From UBA5738 sp964470995 (GTDB taxonomy: Bacteria; Patescibacteriota; Minisyncoccia; Minisyncoccales; UBA5738): a DNA stretch of 58,731 nt. The notes beneath the pieces were generated by a model. That model saw only the letters and a list, made by a program, of their open reading frames with translations, was not told the origin of the DNA and did no database searches. The stretch is from assembly GCA_964470995.1 (NCBI GenBank), contig CAYYEP010000007.1:1-58731 (forward strand). Direction: 5' to 3'. Position 1 is the stretch's first letter, and each line of letters starts with the position of its first letter. Below, piece by piece: positions 1 through 8,982 of this stretch. The position numbers and the translations under genes were made by a program.

Positions 1-11
1 TATTGGCAAAC

Positions 12-31
12 TAAAAAACACCTCGCGGTGT
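12..31 (-). terminator. Possible intrinsic terminator, minus strand
   Basis: A 5-bp hairpin (ACACC / GGTGT, loop TCGC) is followed on the minus strand by a run of six T. I see no minus-strand gene that it would end, so it may serve a gene left of the window or be chance. Confidence 0.3.
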
Positions 32-223
32 CCTGATTAGTCCCTGAATTTAGGCTCTTCATCATGGCAGTTTAATATCATAAATTTTAAAATTTGTCAA
101 GATTAACAACTGCCCAATTTCTGGTAAAATAAAACCATCAGAAAGGTTAAAGATCGATTTTTGTTTTATGAATGGATCTAAATCATAAATCATCAATCGC
201 GATTCATAAATCACAGAATTTCT

Positions 224-781
224 ATGGATTACAAAGACGCAATTAAAAGAATAACCCCCGAATTCGATAAAGCCATTGCTTACCTGGAAAAGGAGCTGGC
301 CAAGGTCCATACCGGCCGGGCCAATTCGGCTATTGTTGAGGATATGGTGATTGATTGTTTTGACCAGAAATTTCCGCTGAAACAGCTGGCAATGATTTCG
401 GTACCCGAACCGCGGCAGATCGTTATCCAGCCTTGGGATAAGTCTTATTTCGAGCCGATCCAAAAGGCGATCAAGGCGTCGCAACTGGGGCTTCAGCCAG
501 TTCCCGAAGGTGCGGTCATCCGCATTAACATGCCCGATTTGACCAGCGAATACCGCCAAAACCTCGTTAAAGTGATTTCCAGAACGCAGGAAGACACCCG
601 CCAAACCGTTCGCCGCGCCCGCGATGATGCCTGGTCGCAAATCCAGAAGCTTGAGCGCGAGGGTGAAATCCGCGAAGACGATAAGTTCAAGGCCAAAGAT
701 GAATTGCAGAAGATGATCGATAAATACAGCGAGCAAATCGAAGATATCGGCGACCGCAAAAAGAAAGAAATTTCCGAATAA
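224..781 (+). CDS. frr: Ribosome recycling factor
   Basis: Cytoplasmic factor that, with EF-G, splits the post-termination ribosome. The 185 residues match the family's usual length. The N-terminal region with KVHTGRAN (residues 27-34) and the C-terminal helix ending in EDIGDRKKKEISE are typical of the three-helix bundle with its inserted beta domain. The ATG lies after AATTTCT with no Shine-Dalgarno sequence, as for most genes in the left part of the window. rseP follows 104 bp downstream across a spacer rich in ATAAATC-type short repeats. Confidence 0.96.
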   Translation: MDYKDAIKRITPEFDKAIAYLEKELAKVHTGRANSAIVEDMVIDCFDQKFPLKQLAMISVPEPRQIVIQPWDKSYFEPIQKAIKASQLGLQPVPEGAVIRINMPDLTSEYRQNLVKVISRTQEDTRQTVRRARDDAWSQIQKLEREGEIREDDKFKAKDELQKMIDKYSEQIEDIGDRKKKEISE

Positions 782-885
782 TCCGCGATTTACGAATCGC
801 GATTTAAGATTTATGAATAAATGCGAGAAATATCTTGCATTATATTTATGAATCATGAATCATAAATCATAAATCCGCATTATAG

Positions 886-2076
886 ATGTTATCAACAATC
901 CTTCTTGTTTTTTTTAGTTTAATCGGCCTTATCACGATCCATGAACTGGGGCATTTTTTCTTTGCCAAGAAATTCGGCGTAAAAGTGGAAGAATTTGGAA
1001 TGTTTTTGCCGCCGCGCATCTGGGGCAAAAAAATCGGCGAAACCATTTATTCGATCAACTGGATCCCCGCGGGCGCGTTTGTTCGCCTTTATGGCGAAGA
1101 TAGGGAAGATGAAGTAAAAAAATCAGATAACGATTCCGGGAATAAACCTGACAATTCCGTTATCAAATCATCTATACAAACAAAAGCAACTTCAATAAAG
1201 TCCTTATCCGCGAAGGACCCTCGCAGTTTCGGTTCCAAGCCGATATGGCAAAGGATGATCATTATCGCCGCTGGAGTTGTCTCTTTCTGGATGATTGCCG
1301 TTATCCTCCTTTCGTATGTTTATATGTCCGGCGCGGTAGAGGCGATTGGCGACAGTGAAGAGGTTGTTAATGCGCAGGTCCAGATCGTAGGTATTGCCAA
1401 CGACTCGCCCGCCTCGGCGGCCGGTTTGCAAATATCCGATATTATCGAAAAGGCGAGCCTGGTTTCCGATCCGGCGCAAACTGTCCAGATCCGTAAAGTA
1501 TCCGAAATCCAGGATTTTTCCGATATCCATAAAGGCCAGGAAGTGTCTCTGGATATTATAAGGGGCGGACAGTCTTTAGGGGTAATACTCACGCCCCGTG
1601 AAAATCCTCCTGCCGGCGAAGGCCTGATCGGTATTGCCCTGATGCGTACTACGCAAAGATCATACAATTGGTGGCAGGCCGTCGGCAATGGTTTTAAGGC
1701 GACCTGGAATATGACCATTGGAGTTTTTGAGGGTTGGGGGGAAATTATCGGCCGCATGGTGCGCAAGGAGGGTTTGCCACCCGGGACCCAGTTGGTCGGT
1801 CCGGTAGGCATGGTGGACTTGATGAGCAAGCAGGCGCAAATGGGCATCAATTATTATCTTCAGTTTGTGGCGATGATCTCGGTCTATTTGGCGGTTTTTA
1901 ACGCTCTGCCGATACCCGCGCTGGACGGCGGCCGCTTTATGTTTTTATTCATCGAAGCCGTAACACGGCGGCCCATACCCCAAAAAATCGAACAATCTTT
2001 AACGATGTTTTTCTTTGCCTTGTTGATGATATTCGCGGTTGCGGTTACATTCCAGGATGTAAGAAGGCTTCTTTAA
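886..2076 (+). CDS. rseP: RseP/site-2 family intramembrane metalloprotease (M50)
   Basis: Zinc protease that cleaves substrates inside the membrane. The N-terminal membrane segment carries the HExxH motif (HELGH, about residue 20). A PDZ-like domain lies around residues 160-245 (GIANDSPASAAGLQ). The C-terminal membrane part has the second active-site motif, ALPIPALDGGR, which supplies the third zinc ligand. At 396 residues it is a little short of the usual length and has one PDZ domain where E. coli RseP has two. The stretch at about 75-110 is hydrophilic and low in complexity (KKSDNDSGNKPDNS). The frr-rseP-proS order is common in bacteria. No sigma/anti-sigma pair is visible, so the substrate is unknown. 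Confidence 0.93.
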   Translation: MLSTILLVFFSLIGLITIHELGHFFFAKKFGVKVEEFGMFLPPRIWGKKIGETIYSINWIPAGAFVRLYGEDREDEVKKSDNDSGNKPDNSVIKSSIQTKATSIKSLSAKDPRSFGSKPIWQRMIIIAAGVVSFWMIAVILLSYVYMSGAVEAIGDSEEVVNAQVQIVGIANDSPASAAGLQISDIIEKASLVSDPAQTVQIRKVSEIQDFSDIHKGQEVSLDIIRGGQSLGVILTPRENPPAGEGLIGIALMRTTQRSYNWWQAVGNGFKATWNMTIGVFEGWGEIIGRMVRKEGLPPGTQLVGPVGMVDLMSKQAQMGINYYLQFVAMISVYLAVFNALPIPALDGGRFMFLFIEAVTRRPIPQKIEQSLTMFFFALLMIFAVAVTFQDVRRLL

Positions 2077-2193
2077 GGGTATTTTTTGTCTTCCGGGTGG
2101 TTTCTTGCCGTAATCGGCAAGGTGCCGCCCTGGCAACTTGTATTTCAAACATTTTAATGGCAGTCGTTGCCTCGGCTATAAAAACAGACTTTA

Positions 2194-3450
2194 ATGCGCC
2201 AATCACAACTCTTCACTAAAACTCAAAAAGACATTTCTGCGCAGGAATCCAGCCCGGGCGCGCAGTATCTTATGCGCGCCGGCTTTATTGATAAAGTGGC
2301 GGCGGGTATCTATGCGATGTTGCCGCTTGGTTTTCGCGTGCTTAGAAATATCGAAAACATCATCGCCGAAGAAATGGATGCTTTGGGCGCCCAGCGGGTC
2401 TTGATGCCCGCGCTCACCCCCAAATCCAATTGGGAAACCACCAACCGCTGGCTGGAGCTGGACGTTCTTTATAAAATTAAAAGCCAGCAGGAATCGGAAT
2501 ACGCATTAGGCGCGACTCACGAAGAAATTGTTACTCCGATGGCGCAAAAATTTGCCTTCTCTTATAAGGATTTTCCTTTCTCGATTTATCAAATCCAGAC
2601 CAAATTCCGCGATGAACTGCGGGCCAAATCAGGATTGATGCGCGGCCGGGAATTTGTAATGAAAGATCTTTATTCGTTCCATATTGACTCCCGGGACTGC
2701 GACGAATTTTACGAAAAAGTGAAAGAAGCTTATTTCTCTATATATAAAAAAACTGGTTTGGCTCAGTCGACTTATATCGCGCTGGCCGGAGGCGGAACTT
2801 TTTCAAAGTTCTCCCACGAGTTTCAGACAGTGACCGATGTCGGTGAGGATATTATTTATCTTTGCGATAAATGCGGGCTGGCCATTAACCGCGAGATCAA
2901 AGACCAATATCCAAAATGCCCGGAATGCGATTGCGATAAATTTAATGAAAAAAAATCCATCGAAGTGGGTAATATTTTTAAACTAGGCACGAAGTATAGT
3001 GCCGCATTCGGATTTACCGCCGCCGGGATGCAAGGTGAAAACCTGCCCGTATTGATGAATTGCTACGGCATCGGCTTGACGCGCGTAATGGGAACTGTTG
3101 CCGAAATTCATCGTGACGATCATGGCATTGTTTGGCCCGCCGCCATTGCCCCGTTCCGGGTCCATTTGCTCGCGTTGGCGGCCAAAGACGACCAGATAAA
3201 TGCCGGGATTGCCGCCGCTTGCGAAAAGATATATTCCGATTTACAAAAAAACAAAATCGAAGTAATATACGACGATAGGCCCGCAATGTCGGCGGGAGAG
3301 AAATTCAACGATGCTGATTTGCTGGGAGTGCCCTTCCGGATCGTGGTGAGCGCTAAAACTTTGGAAAAAGAAAGTGTCGAGGTTAAACGCCGCGACTCAA
3401 AGGACGCTTTGCTGATAAAAATGGGCGATATCGCAAAATTTAACTTTTAA
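2194..3450 (+). CDS. proS: Prolyl-tRNA synthetase, short form with zinc ribbon
   Basis: Class II synthetase that charges tRNA-Pro. Motif 2 is visible in FRDELRAKSGLMRGREF, and motif 3 in the GIGLTR stretch. At 418 residues it is far shorter than the E. coli enzyme (about 570). The editing (INS) domain between motifs 2 and 3 is missing. In its place sits a short segment with two CxxC pairs (CDKC, CPEC, about residues 228-250), a likely zinc ribbon. The C-terminal anticodon-binding domain is present. Cis editing of Ala-tRNA-Pro is therefore probably absent. The stop codon lies 6 bp before mreB. Confidence 0.95.
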   Translation: MRQSQLFTKTQKDISAQESSPGAQYLMRAGFIDKVAAGIYAMLPLGFRVLRNIENIIAEEMDALGAQRVLMPALTPKSNWETTNRWLELDVLYKIKSQQESEYALGATHEEIVTPMAQKFAFSYKDFPFSIYQIQTKFRDELRAKSGLMRGREFVMKDLYSFHIDSRDCDEFYEKVKEAYFSIYKKTGLAQSTYIALAGGGTFSKFSHEFQTVTDVGEDIIYLCDKCGLAINREIKDQYPKCPECDCDKFNEKKSIEVGNIFKLGTKYSAAFGFTAAGMQGENLPVLMNCYGIGLTRVMGTVAEIHRDDHGIVWPAAIAPFRVHLLALAAKDDQINAGIAAACEKIYSDLQKNKIEVIYDDRPAMSAGEKFNDADLLGVPFRIVVSAKTLEKESVEVKRRDSKDALLIKMGDIAKFNF

Positions 3451-3456
3451 TTTCCG

Positions 3457-4587
3457 ATGAAATTCTGGCAAAAAATTACTAAACTTTTCTCGGAAGATAT
3501 GGCCATCGATCTTGGCACTGCCAATTCGGTGGTTTACGTGCAAGGGCGGGGGATTGTGATATTTGAACCGTCCGTGGTCGCGGTTAACCAAAAAACCGGC
3601 CAGATATTGGCCGTGGGGGAGGAGGCAAAAAAAATGGTGGGGCGTACGCCTTCCCATATCACCGCCGTGCGGCCCATGCGCCACGGTGTCATTTCCGACT
3701 TTGAAGTTACGGAACAAATGTTTCGCTATTTTATTGAAAAGGCCCGCAAACGCCGCTTGCTTTTCAATCTGCGCCCGCGAGTGATCGTGGGCGTACCGGT
3801 TGGCGTGACCGAAGTGGAGAAAAAAGCCGTTATTGACGCCGGAAAATCCGCTGGCGCCCGCGCCGTCTATCTTATTGAAGAACCTATGGCTTCCGCCATT
3901 GGAATCCGCCTTCCCGTACAGGAAGCGCAGGGCAGTTTTGTGGTTGATCTGGGGGGCGGCACCACCGAGATCGCCGTCATTTCCCTGGGCGGCATCGTTT
4001 TTGGAAAAAGTCTGCGCGTTGCCGGCGACAAGCTTTGTGAAGATATTATGCAGTTCGTGCAGGAAGAATATAAGCTTTTAATCGGCGAGCGAATGGCCGA
4101 GAACATCAAAATCGGCATCGGTTTGGCTTATTCTCCGGATACCGCCAAGACCGTTTCCGGCGCCGGTAAAAAAGAAAGAGATAAGGAAAAAGAAAAGGAA
4201 AAGGATAAACCGGCCAAACGTGATTTCAAGATGCGCGGCCGCAATCTTGTGACCGGCCTGCCCGAAGAAATCGTCATTTCCGAAGATGAGATCCGCCGCG
4301 CCATTGATAAGTCGGTGCGCCAGATCGTCAACGAAATTAAACTAGCTATTGAAGAGACTCCGCCGGAACTTATTGCTGATATTATGCACAACGGCATCTA
4401 TTTGTGCGGCGGCGGCAGCCAGTTGCGCGGTTTGGATGAACTTATTGCCAAGGAAACCCGTATGCCGGTCAAGACCGTGGAAGACCCAAAAACCTCGGTT
4501 GTGCGGGGAGCGGGCATGGTGTTGGAAAACTTGGATAAACTAAAAGAAGTTCTGATCGAAACGCGCGAACTTGAACCGCCTAAATAA
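3457..4587 (+). CDS. mreB: Rod-shape determining actin homologue MreB
   Basis: Bacterial actin that guides cell-wall synthesis at the inner membrane. Phosphate-1 motif DLGTANS is near residue 17 and phosphate-2 motif VVDLGGGTTEIAVISLGG near 160. The adenosine-binding stretch GIYLCGGGSQLRGL is near 315. At 376 residues it is longer than typical MreB (about 345) because of a highly charged insert with a K/E/D run (KKERDKEKEKEKDK) at about residues 232-250. It is the only shape gene here; mreC and mreD do not follow. A strong hairpin terminator lies just downstream. Confidence 0.96.
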   Translation: MKFWQKITKLFSEDMAIDLGTANSVVYVQGRGIVIFEPSVVAVNQKTGQILAVGEEAKKMVGRTPSHITAVRPMRHGVISDFEVTEQMFRYFIEKARKRRLLFNLRPRVIVGVPVGVTEVEKKAVIDAGKSAGARAVYLIEEPMASAIGIRLPVQEAQGSFVVDLGGGTTEIAVISLGGIVFGKSLRVAGDKLCEDIMQFVQEEYKLLIGERMAENIKIGIGLAYSPDTAKTVSGAGKKERDKEKEKEKDKPAKRDFKMRGRNLVTGLPEEIVISEDEIRRAIDKSVRQIVNEIKLAIEETPPELIADIMHNGIYLCGGGSQLRGLDELIAKETRMPVKTVEDPKTSVVRGAGMVLENLDKLKEVLIETRELEPPK

Positions 4588-4603
4588 TCCTATTTTTTAA
4601 GCC

Positions 4604-4627
4604 GCCCCGCTTTTGCGGGGCTTTGTT
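4604..4627 (+). terminator. Intrinsic terminator after mreB
   Basis: GCCCCGC / GCGGGGC form a 7-bp stem with a TTTT loop, followed by CTTTGTT. It lies 17 bp after the mreB stop codon. Confidence 0.8.
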
Positions 4628-4679
4628 AAAATGTGATTTCGCGGAGATGAAAACATTTCGCGGATTAAGACAGGAAGGA

Positions 4680-4825
4680 TTTATTTATCTGCCAGAAAAC
4701 CCCCGCCGGCTTTGCCGCGGGGATGAATGGCTGCTCGTAGCATTGCGGAGGCTAAAAATTTACTCTTCCTAACGCGCAGCGTAAGTGGAGCGGAAGGAAA
4801 ACCTCGGGGTTCTGCCCGGGGGTGT
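4680..4825 (+). repeat. Dispersed intergenic repeat, copy 1
   Basis: First of three full-length copies of a roughly 130-145-nt element (others at 10912 and 14819), with a partial reversed copy at 35574. Shared landmarks in order: TTATTTATCTGCC, a GC-rich stem, GGATGAATGGCTGC, GCGGAGGCT, a TTCCTAACGCGCAGCG block and a final CTCGGGGTTCTGCCCGG hairpin. It contains no open frame. The rest of the 4588-5115 gene-free stretch holds the terminator at 4604, a small AGCATTTTAATGCT hairpin and the hairpin at 4955. Confidence 0.85.
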
Positions 4826-4954
4826 CTACTTTAACAGCATTTTAATGCTGGCTGTGAGATAACAAAGTTAACAAAGGTGGCGCGGGAAACTCCAGCCGGT
4901 TATTCCGACAATTTCGGCAATCTCGGTAATCGCCGCGCTCCTTTTCAATCGATC

Positions 4955-4977
4955 AGCCGCCCGATGGGGCGGCTTTT
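4955..4977 (+). terminator. Terminator-like hairpin before mgtA-type gene
   Basis: AGCCGCCC / GGGCGGCT form an 8-bp stem with a GATG loop and a short TTT tail. It may end any transcript reading through from the left. The short T run makes this weaker than the mreB terminator. Confidence 0.5.
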
Positions 4978-5115
4978 CGGGTCAGGATCTGGATAAATAT
5001 CAAACTATCAATGCACTCGTACCTCACTTTTTGCCTATGCCAAACAGAGTGCCGCCGCCGAATTGGGCCGTAAGGATAAAATCCTGATATAATTAAACAA
5101 TAAACCAATTTTTTC

Positions 5116-7677
5116 ATGGATGAAAAGAAAAAATCCAACGAAAATAATTATGCCGCAAAGTCGGTTCAGGAAGTAATCCGGATACTGGGAACGAATTTGC
5201 AGGGGCTGGCCCCCGCCGAAGCCAAATCCCGCTTGCTGCGCGATGGGAAAAACGAGATCATCGCGGCGGAAGAGGTTTTTATTCTTTGGCAAGTATTATC
5301 TTATTTTAAAAATCCGCTTATAGTGATCCTTCTTGCGGCCGCGGCGATTTCGGCGTTCATGCACGATGGGGCAAGCGCATTGATAATCGCAATTATGGCT
5401 TTATGTAGCGTGCTGCTGGATTTTTTTGAAGAATACAGCGCCGGCAAGGCCGCCAAAAAACTTAAAGAAAAAGTTAAAAATACCGCCTGCGTTATTCGTC
5501 AGGGAGAGCAAAAAGAGATAAACGTGTCGCAAATTGTCCGCGGCGACATTATTTTTTTGAATGCCGGCGATATGATCCCGGCGGACGCGCGCATTATCGA
5601 ATCCGATGATCTTTTTGTCGATCAGTCGGCTTTGACCGGGGAATCTTATCCCTGCGGAAAAACAGATGGCGGCGGAGCGGGCGGGGGAGAGGACAAGAGG
5701 ATGCTGTTCGCGGGCACCAGTGTTATCAGCGGTGAAGCTACCGCGACTGTAGTGCGCACGGGTAGCGGCACCGAATTCGGAAAAATTGCCGCCAGCCTTT
5801 CTCGGCCCGAACCAAAAAGTGAATTCGAGATCGGTACGGCTAAGTTTGGAATATTCGTAGCCAAGATAGTTTTATATCTGGTGCTTTTCATATTCTTTTT
5901 TAACGTATTGCGGAATCTCGGCACCGGTGAACAATTTCAATACCGCTTGGTACAGTCGTTCCTATTTTCGGTGGCGATCGCGGTGGGAGTTACCCCCGAG
6001 CTCTTGCCTATGATTGTTTCGGTCACAATGGCGCGGGGATCACTTCGTATGTCAAAAAAGGGGGTTATCGTCAAAAAATTGAGCGCCATTCCCGGTTTTG
6101 GAAGTATGGATGTGCTTTGCACCGATAAAACCGGTACTATCACCGAGAATAAAATCGCTCTGGTTACTTATATTGATGTTGAAAACAAATCCTCCGAAGA
6201 TCTTTTGCGGTACGCCTATATTAACAGCCATTTCGAAAGCGGCATTGAAAATCCCCTCGATCAGGCATTAATTGATTACAAAAAATTTCCGGTTCAAAAC
6301 CTAGAAAAAATCGACGAAATTCCATTTGATTTTGAACGCCGCGTCCTTAGCGTTGTCGTCAAAGATGCAAAAAAGCATCTTATGGTCTCAAAAGGCAGTC
6401 CCGAATCGATTTTGTCCCGCTGCGACTTTGTCCGCCGCCACGGGAAGCGCGTTAAACTTACCGAATCGGTTCGCGAGCTTGCTATGGAACGCTACCGATT
6501 TCTAAGCTCCCAAGGAAATCGGGTTCTGGCGGTAGCGGTCAAAGACATTAAAAGTAAAAAGGACGCTTATTCGAAAGCCGATGAAAAAAAACTAGAACTG
6601 CTGGGGTTTGTCGGATTCCTTGATCCAGCCAAGCGTGGTGCGGGCGATGTTTTGCGCGCGCTTGGGGATATCGGCATTGAGATCAAGATTATTACTGGGG
6701 ACAACGAATTGGTAACGCAAAAAGTTTGCTCCGATGTGGGGCTGGAAATCAAAGGGACGCTGACTGGATCGCAAATCGACCATCTTAACGATCAAGCCCT
6801 GCGCATCATGGTGGCTCAAACGACAGTGTTCGCGCGCTGTTCTCCGATCCAAAAGAACCGCGTCATTTTAGCTCTGCGCGCCCGGGGCAGGGTGGTAAGC
6901 TACCTGGGCGACGGCATTAATGACGCACCCTCCCTTAAAGCGGCCGACGTAGGCATTACCGTCAATAATGGCGTTGACGTGGCCAAGGAAGCCGCCGATA
7001 TTGTTCTTACCCAAAAAGATTTGGCGGTTTTAAGGGATGGCGTTATTGAAGGACGCAAAGTTTTTGGCAATACTATGAAATACATAATGATGGGTATGAG
7101 TTCAAATTTTGGCAATATGTTTTCGGCTGCCGGAGCAGTGATGTTCTTGCCGTTTTTGCCCATGATGCCCATTCAGATACTGCTCAATAACTTTTTGTAT
7201 GATCTTTCCCAGATAACGATCCCGGCCGATAATGTCGATAACGATTGGCTGCGCAAGCCGCATCATTGGAACATTGATTTTATCAAGAAATTTATGCTTT
7301 TCTTCGGTCCGGTAAGTTCGCTTTTTGATTTCGCTGCATTTTTTGTGCTCTACGGATTGTTTTCCGCCTCCGAAGGCATATTCCAAACCGGATGGTTTAT
7401 GGAATCGTTGGCAACCCAGGTTCTGGTAATCCACTTTATTCGCACCCGTAAACTGCCCTTCGTCGAAAGCCGCGCCTCCAAATACCTTATCGCTAGTACT
7501 TTTACTTGTGTTATCGCGGGCTGGATCATCCCGTACACGCCATTGGGCGGATTTTTCGGCCTCGTGCCTTTGCCCGCCGGAATCCTGTTGGCGATAACGG
7601 CCATAGTTGCTTGTTATCTGGCGGCAGTGGAAGCGGTTAAAAGATTTTTCTACCGCCGATATTTTAAAATAATGTGA
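5116..7677 (+). CDS. mgtA: P-type ATPase, magnesium-importing (MgtA/MgtB-like)
   Basis: Membrane pump energised by ATP. The actuator motif TGES is at about residue 175. The phosphorylation motif CDKTGT is at about 335, and the hinge motif GDGINDAP is at about 597. The membrane motif TPELLPM, together with the following MARGSLRMSKKGVIVKKL stretch, resembles the P3B magnesium importers (TPEMLPM) rather than calcium or heavy-metal pumps. The 853 residues fit that family. An N-terminal cation-ATPase domain starts near residue 15, and about ten membrane helices can be placed. Substrate assignment is by family resemblance only. Confidence 0.9.
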   Translation: MDEKKKSNENNYAAKSVQEVIRILGTNLQGLAPAEAKSRLLRDGKNEIIAAEEVFILWQVLSYFKNPLIVILLAAAAISAFMHDGASALIIAIMALCSVLLDFFEEYSAGKAAKKLKEKVKNTACVIRQGEQKEINVSQIVRGDIIFLNAGDMIPADARIIESDDLFVDQSALTGESYPCGKTDGGGAGGGEDKRMLFAGTSVISGEATATVVRTGSGTEFGKIAASLSRPEPKSEFEIGTAKFGIFVAKIVLYLVLFIFFFNVLRNLGTGEQFQYRLVQSFLFSVAIAVGVTPELLPMIVSVTMARGSLRMSKKGVIVKKLSAIPGFGSMDVLCTDKTGTITENKIALVTYIDVENKSSEDLLRYAYINSHFESGIENPLDQALIDYKKFPVQNLEKIDEIPFDFERRVLSVVVKDAKKHLMVSKGSPESILSRCDFVRRHGKRVKLTESVRELAMERYRFLSSQGNRVLAVAVKDIKSKKDAYSKADEKKLELLGFVGFLDPAKRGAGDVLRALGDIGIEIKIITGDNELVTQKVCSDVGLEIKGTLTGSQIDHLNDQALRIMVAQTTVFARCSPIQKNRVILALRARGRVVSYLGDGINDAPSLKAADVGITVNNGVDVAKEAADIVLTQKDLAVLRDGVIEGRKVFGNTMKYIMMGMSSNFGNMFSAAGAVMFLPFLPMMPIQILLNNFLYDLSQITIPADNVDNDWLRKPHHWNIDFIKKFMLFFGPVSSLFDFAAFFVLYGLFSASEGIFQTGWFMESLATQVLVIHFIRTRKLPFVESRASKYLIASTFTCVIAGWIIPYTPLGGFFGLVPLPAGILLAITAIVACYLAAVEAVKRFFYRRYFKIM

Positions 7678-7736
7678 TTCCGTGCTATTGATATATTACG
7701 CTGGTAAACCTCGCGAAAAAATAATAATTAAAAAAT

Positions 7737-8048
7737 ATGGCAAAATCTATGAAATGCCCGATATGCGACGTTGATCTGGTTATGTCGGAACGCCAGGGAG
7801 TGGAAATCGACTATTGCCCTCAATGCCGCGGCGTATGGCTTGATCGGGGGGAGTTGGATAAAATTATCGAGCGCGCCGCCGGTCAGACGTCCGCGCCGGT
7901 ATCGGCATCGCCGCTGGCGCAAGCGCCGCACCAATCTACCCCGCAACAATATTCGCAACCGCAATACCGCGACGACGGATATTACGTCGATAAGCATGGG
8001 TACAAAAAGCGCAAAAAAAACATTCTTGGCGAAATATTCGATTTCTAA
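7737..8048 (+). CDS. TFIIB-type zinc-ribbon protein
   Basis: Small soluble protein of 103 residues. Two CxxC pairs (MKCPICDVDL near residue 6 and DYCPQCRGVWLDRGELDKI near 28) match the zf-TFIIB zinc-ribbon family (PF13453). The middle is rich in A, P, Q and S. The C-terminus, with DKHGYKKRKKNILGEIFDF, is basic and then hydrophobic. This architecture is widespread in bacteria and its role is unknown. A bidirectional terminator follows directly. Confidence 0.85.
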   Translation: MAKSMKCPICDVDLVMSERQGVEIDYCPQCRGVWLDRGELDKIIERAAGQTSAPVSASPLAQAPHQSTPQQYSQPQYRDDGYYVDKHGYKKRKKNILGEIFDF

Positions 8049-8050
8049 TG

Positions 8051-8087
8051 ATCAAAAATCCCTCCTTTTTTTAGAGGGATTTTTGAT
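8051..8087. terminator. Bidirectional intrinsic terminator
   Basis: An inverted repeat built on AAAAATCCCTC / GAGGGATTTTT follows the zinc-ribbon gene. A T run lies on both sides, so it could work in both directions. Confidence 0.85.
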
Positions 8088-8301
8088 TAAATAATAGTTG
8101 ATTGAACAAGCAATTTGCGCCGCTTGGCGTAATTGAAGCGGCGGTAAAGATCGGATATTGTCCCTGATATTGCGTTTAGCTTGACGTAGCGCAGTGGTTG
8201 TATCAAAATAAAATAAACTGCCCTTGGGCCGGCCAGCAGGCGATTCGCAATAGATTGATGGAATCTAGATATTTAACCGGTTAATTAAAAATAAACGGAT
8301 A

Positions 8302-8571
8302 ATGGATAATACGGTATCGCCCAAAAAAGAACCTAAGTATATATCGCTAAGCCAGGCGGCAAAATTCTGCAATTACTCGCAGGATTATCTTAATCTGCGC
8401 GCTCGGCAAAATAAATTAAAAGCCGTAAAGATGGGCCGGAACTGGATGACCACGCGCGAATGGCTGGACGAATACACGCTCCGAATGAAAGAACTCAAAG
8501 AATTGACCGCTCCCCGAATAGAAAGGATCGCCGATGCTGGATTAAGCGAGCTAACCCGAGATATCATATAA
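8302..8571 (+). CDS. Small helix-turn-helix (excisionase/MerR-like) DNA-binding protein
   Basis: An 89-residue protein. The stretch ISLSQAAKFCNYSQDYLN ... LKAVKMGRNW ... TREWLDEY follows the HTH_17/excisionase pattern: a helix-turn-helix, then a wing that ends in a W and a specificity helix. It is likely a small DNA-binding regulator. It lies 4 bp before the next membrane gene, so the pair probably forms an operon. No recombinase is near, so an excisionase role is not supported. Confidence 0.75.
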   Translation: MDNTVSPKKEPKYISLSQAAKFCNYSQDYLNLRARQNKLKAVKMGRNWMTTREWLDEYTLRMKELKELTAPRIERIADAGLSELTRDII

Positions 8572-8575
8572 AAAA

Positions 8576-8908
8576 ATGATTGCTGAAACAATTTTTTACA
8601 TTACCGGATCGGTTTTTTTTACGCTGGCCGTCGCTATGTTGGGGATGTTTATTTATTACGCGTACAAGGTTCTTCAAAAGATCGTGGATATCGAAACCGA
8701 GATGAAAAACGCCGTGACCGAAGTTAAAATAAAAATTGCCACTTTTTCGATTGGACTGACGGGGTTGGTTGCGCTTCTGGAAAAGATTGTCGACTTTAGA
8801 AACCGCCGCGGCCGGGATAAAGAGGAAGCCGCCGCCAAGCAGGAGGAAAGTCCAAAAGAACCCGCCAAAAAGATCAGAATTAAAACGATATTCACGAAAG
8901 GGGAGTAG
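8576..8908 (+). CDS. Single-pass membrane protein with charged tail, unknown function
   Basis: 110 residues. One membrane helix spans about residues 5-30 (SVFFTLAVAMLGMFIYYAYKVL). A probable coiled coil (IETEMKNAVTEVKIKI) comes next, then a lysine/glutamate-rich cytoplasmic tail. I recognise no domain. It sits directly behind the helix-turn-helix gene and ahead of a strong terminator. Confidence 0.75.
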   Translation: MIAETIFYITGSVFFTLAVAMLGMFIYYAYKVLQKIVDIETEMKNAVTEVKIKIATFSIGLTGLVALLEKIVDFRNRRGRDKEEAAAKQEESPKEPAKKIRIKTIFTKGE

Positions 8909-8930
8909 CCATTAAAAAACGTTCCATTAA

Positions 8931-8957
8931 AAATCCCCGCGCGAAAACGCGGGATTT
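8931..8957 (+). terminator. Intrinsic terminator
   Basis: ATCCCCGCG / CGCGGGAT hairpin followed by TTCGATT. It closes the two-gene unit at 8302-8908. Confidence 0.75.
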
Positions 8958-8982
8958 CGATTAAATAAACCGCACCAATATT

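Noticed and set aside
62..856. 264-codon minus-strand frame opposite frr
   Set aside because: It is the shadow of frr; the + strand frame has clear family motifs.
4866..4900. T-box-like AAAGGTGGCGCGGGAAACTCC sequence before the P-type ATPase
   Set aside because: The ACC of the T-box core is missing and the gene downstream is a cation pump, so the likeness is probably chance.
8302..8571. Excisionase of a mobile element
   Set aside because: The helix-turn-helix matches, but no integrase or att repeats are near.
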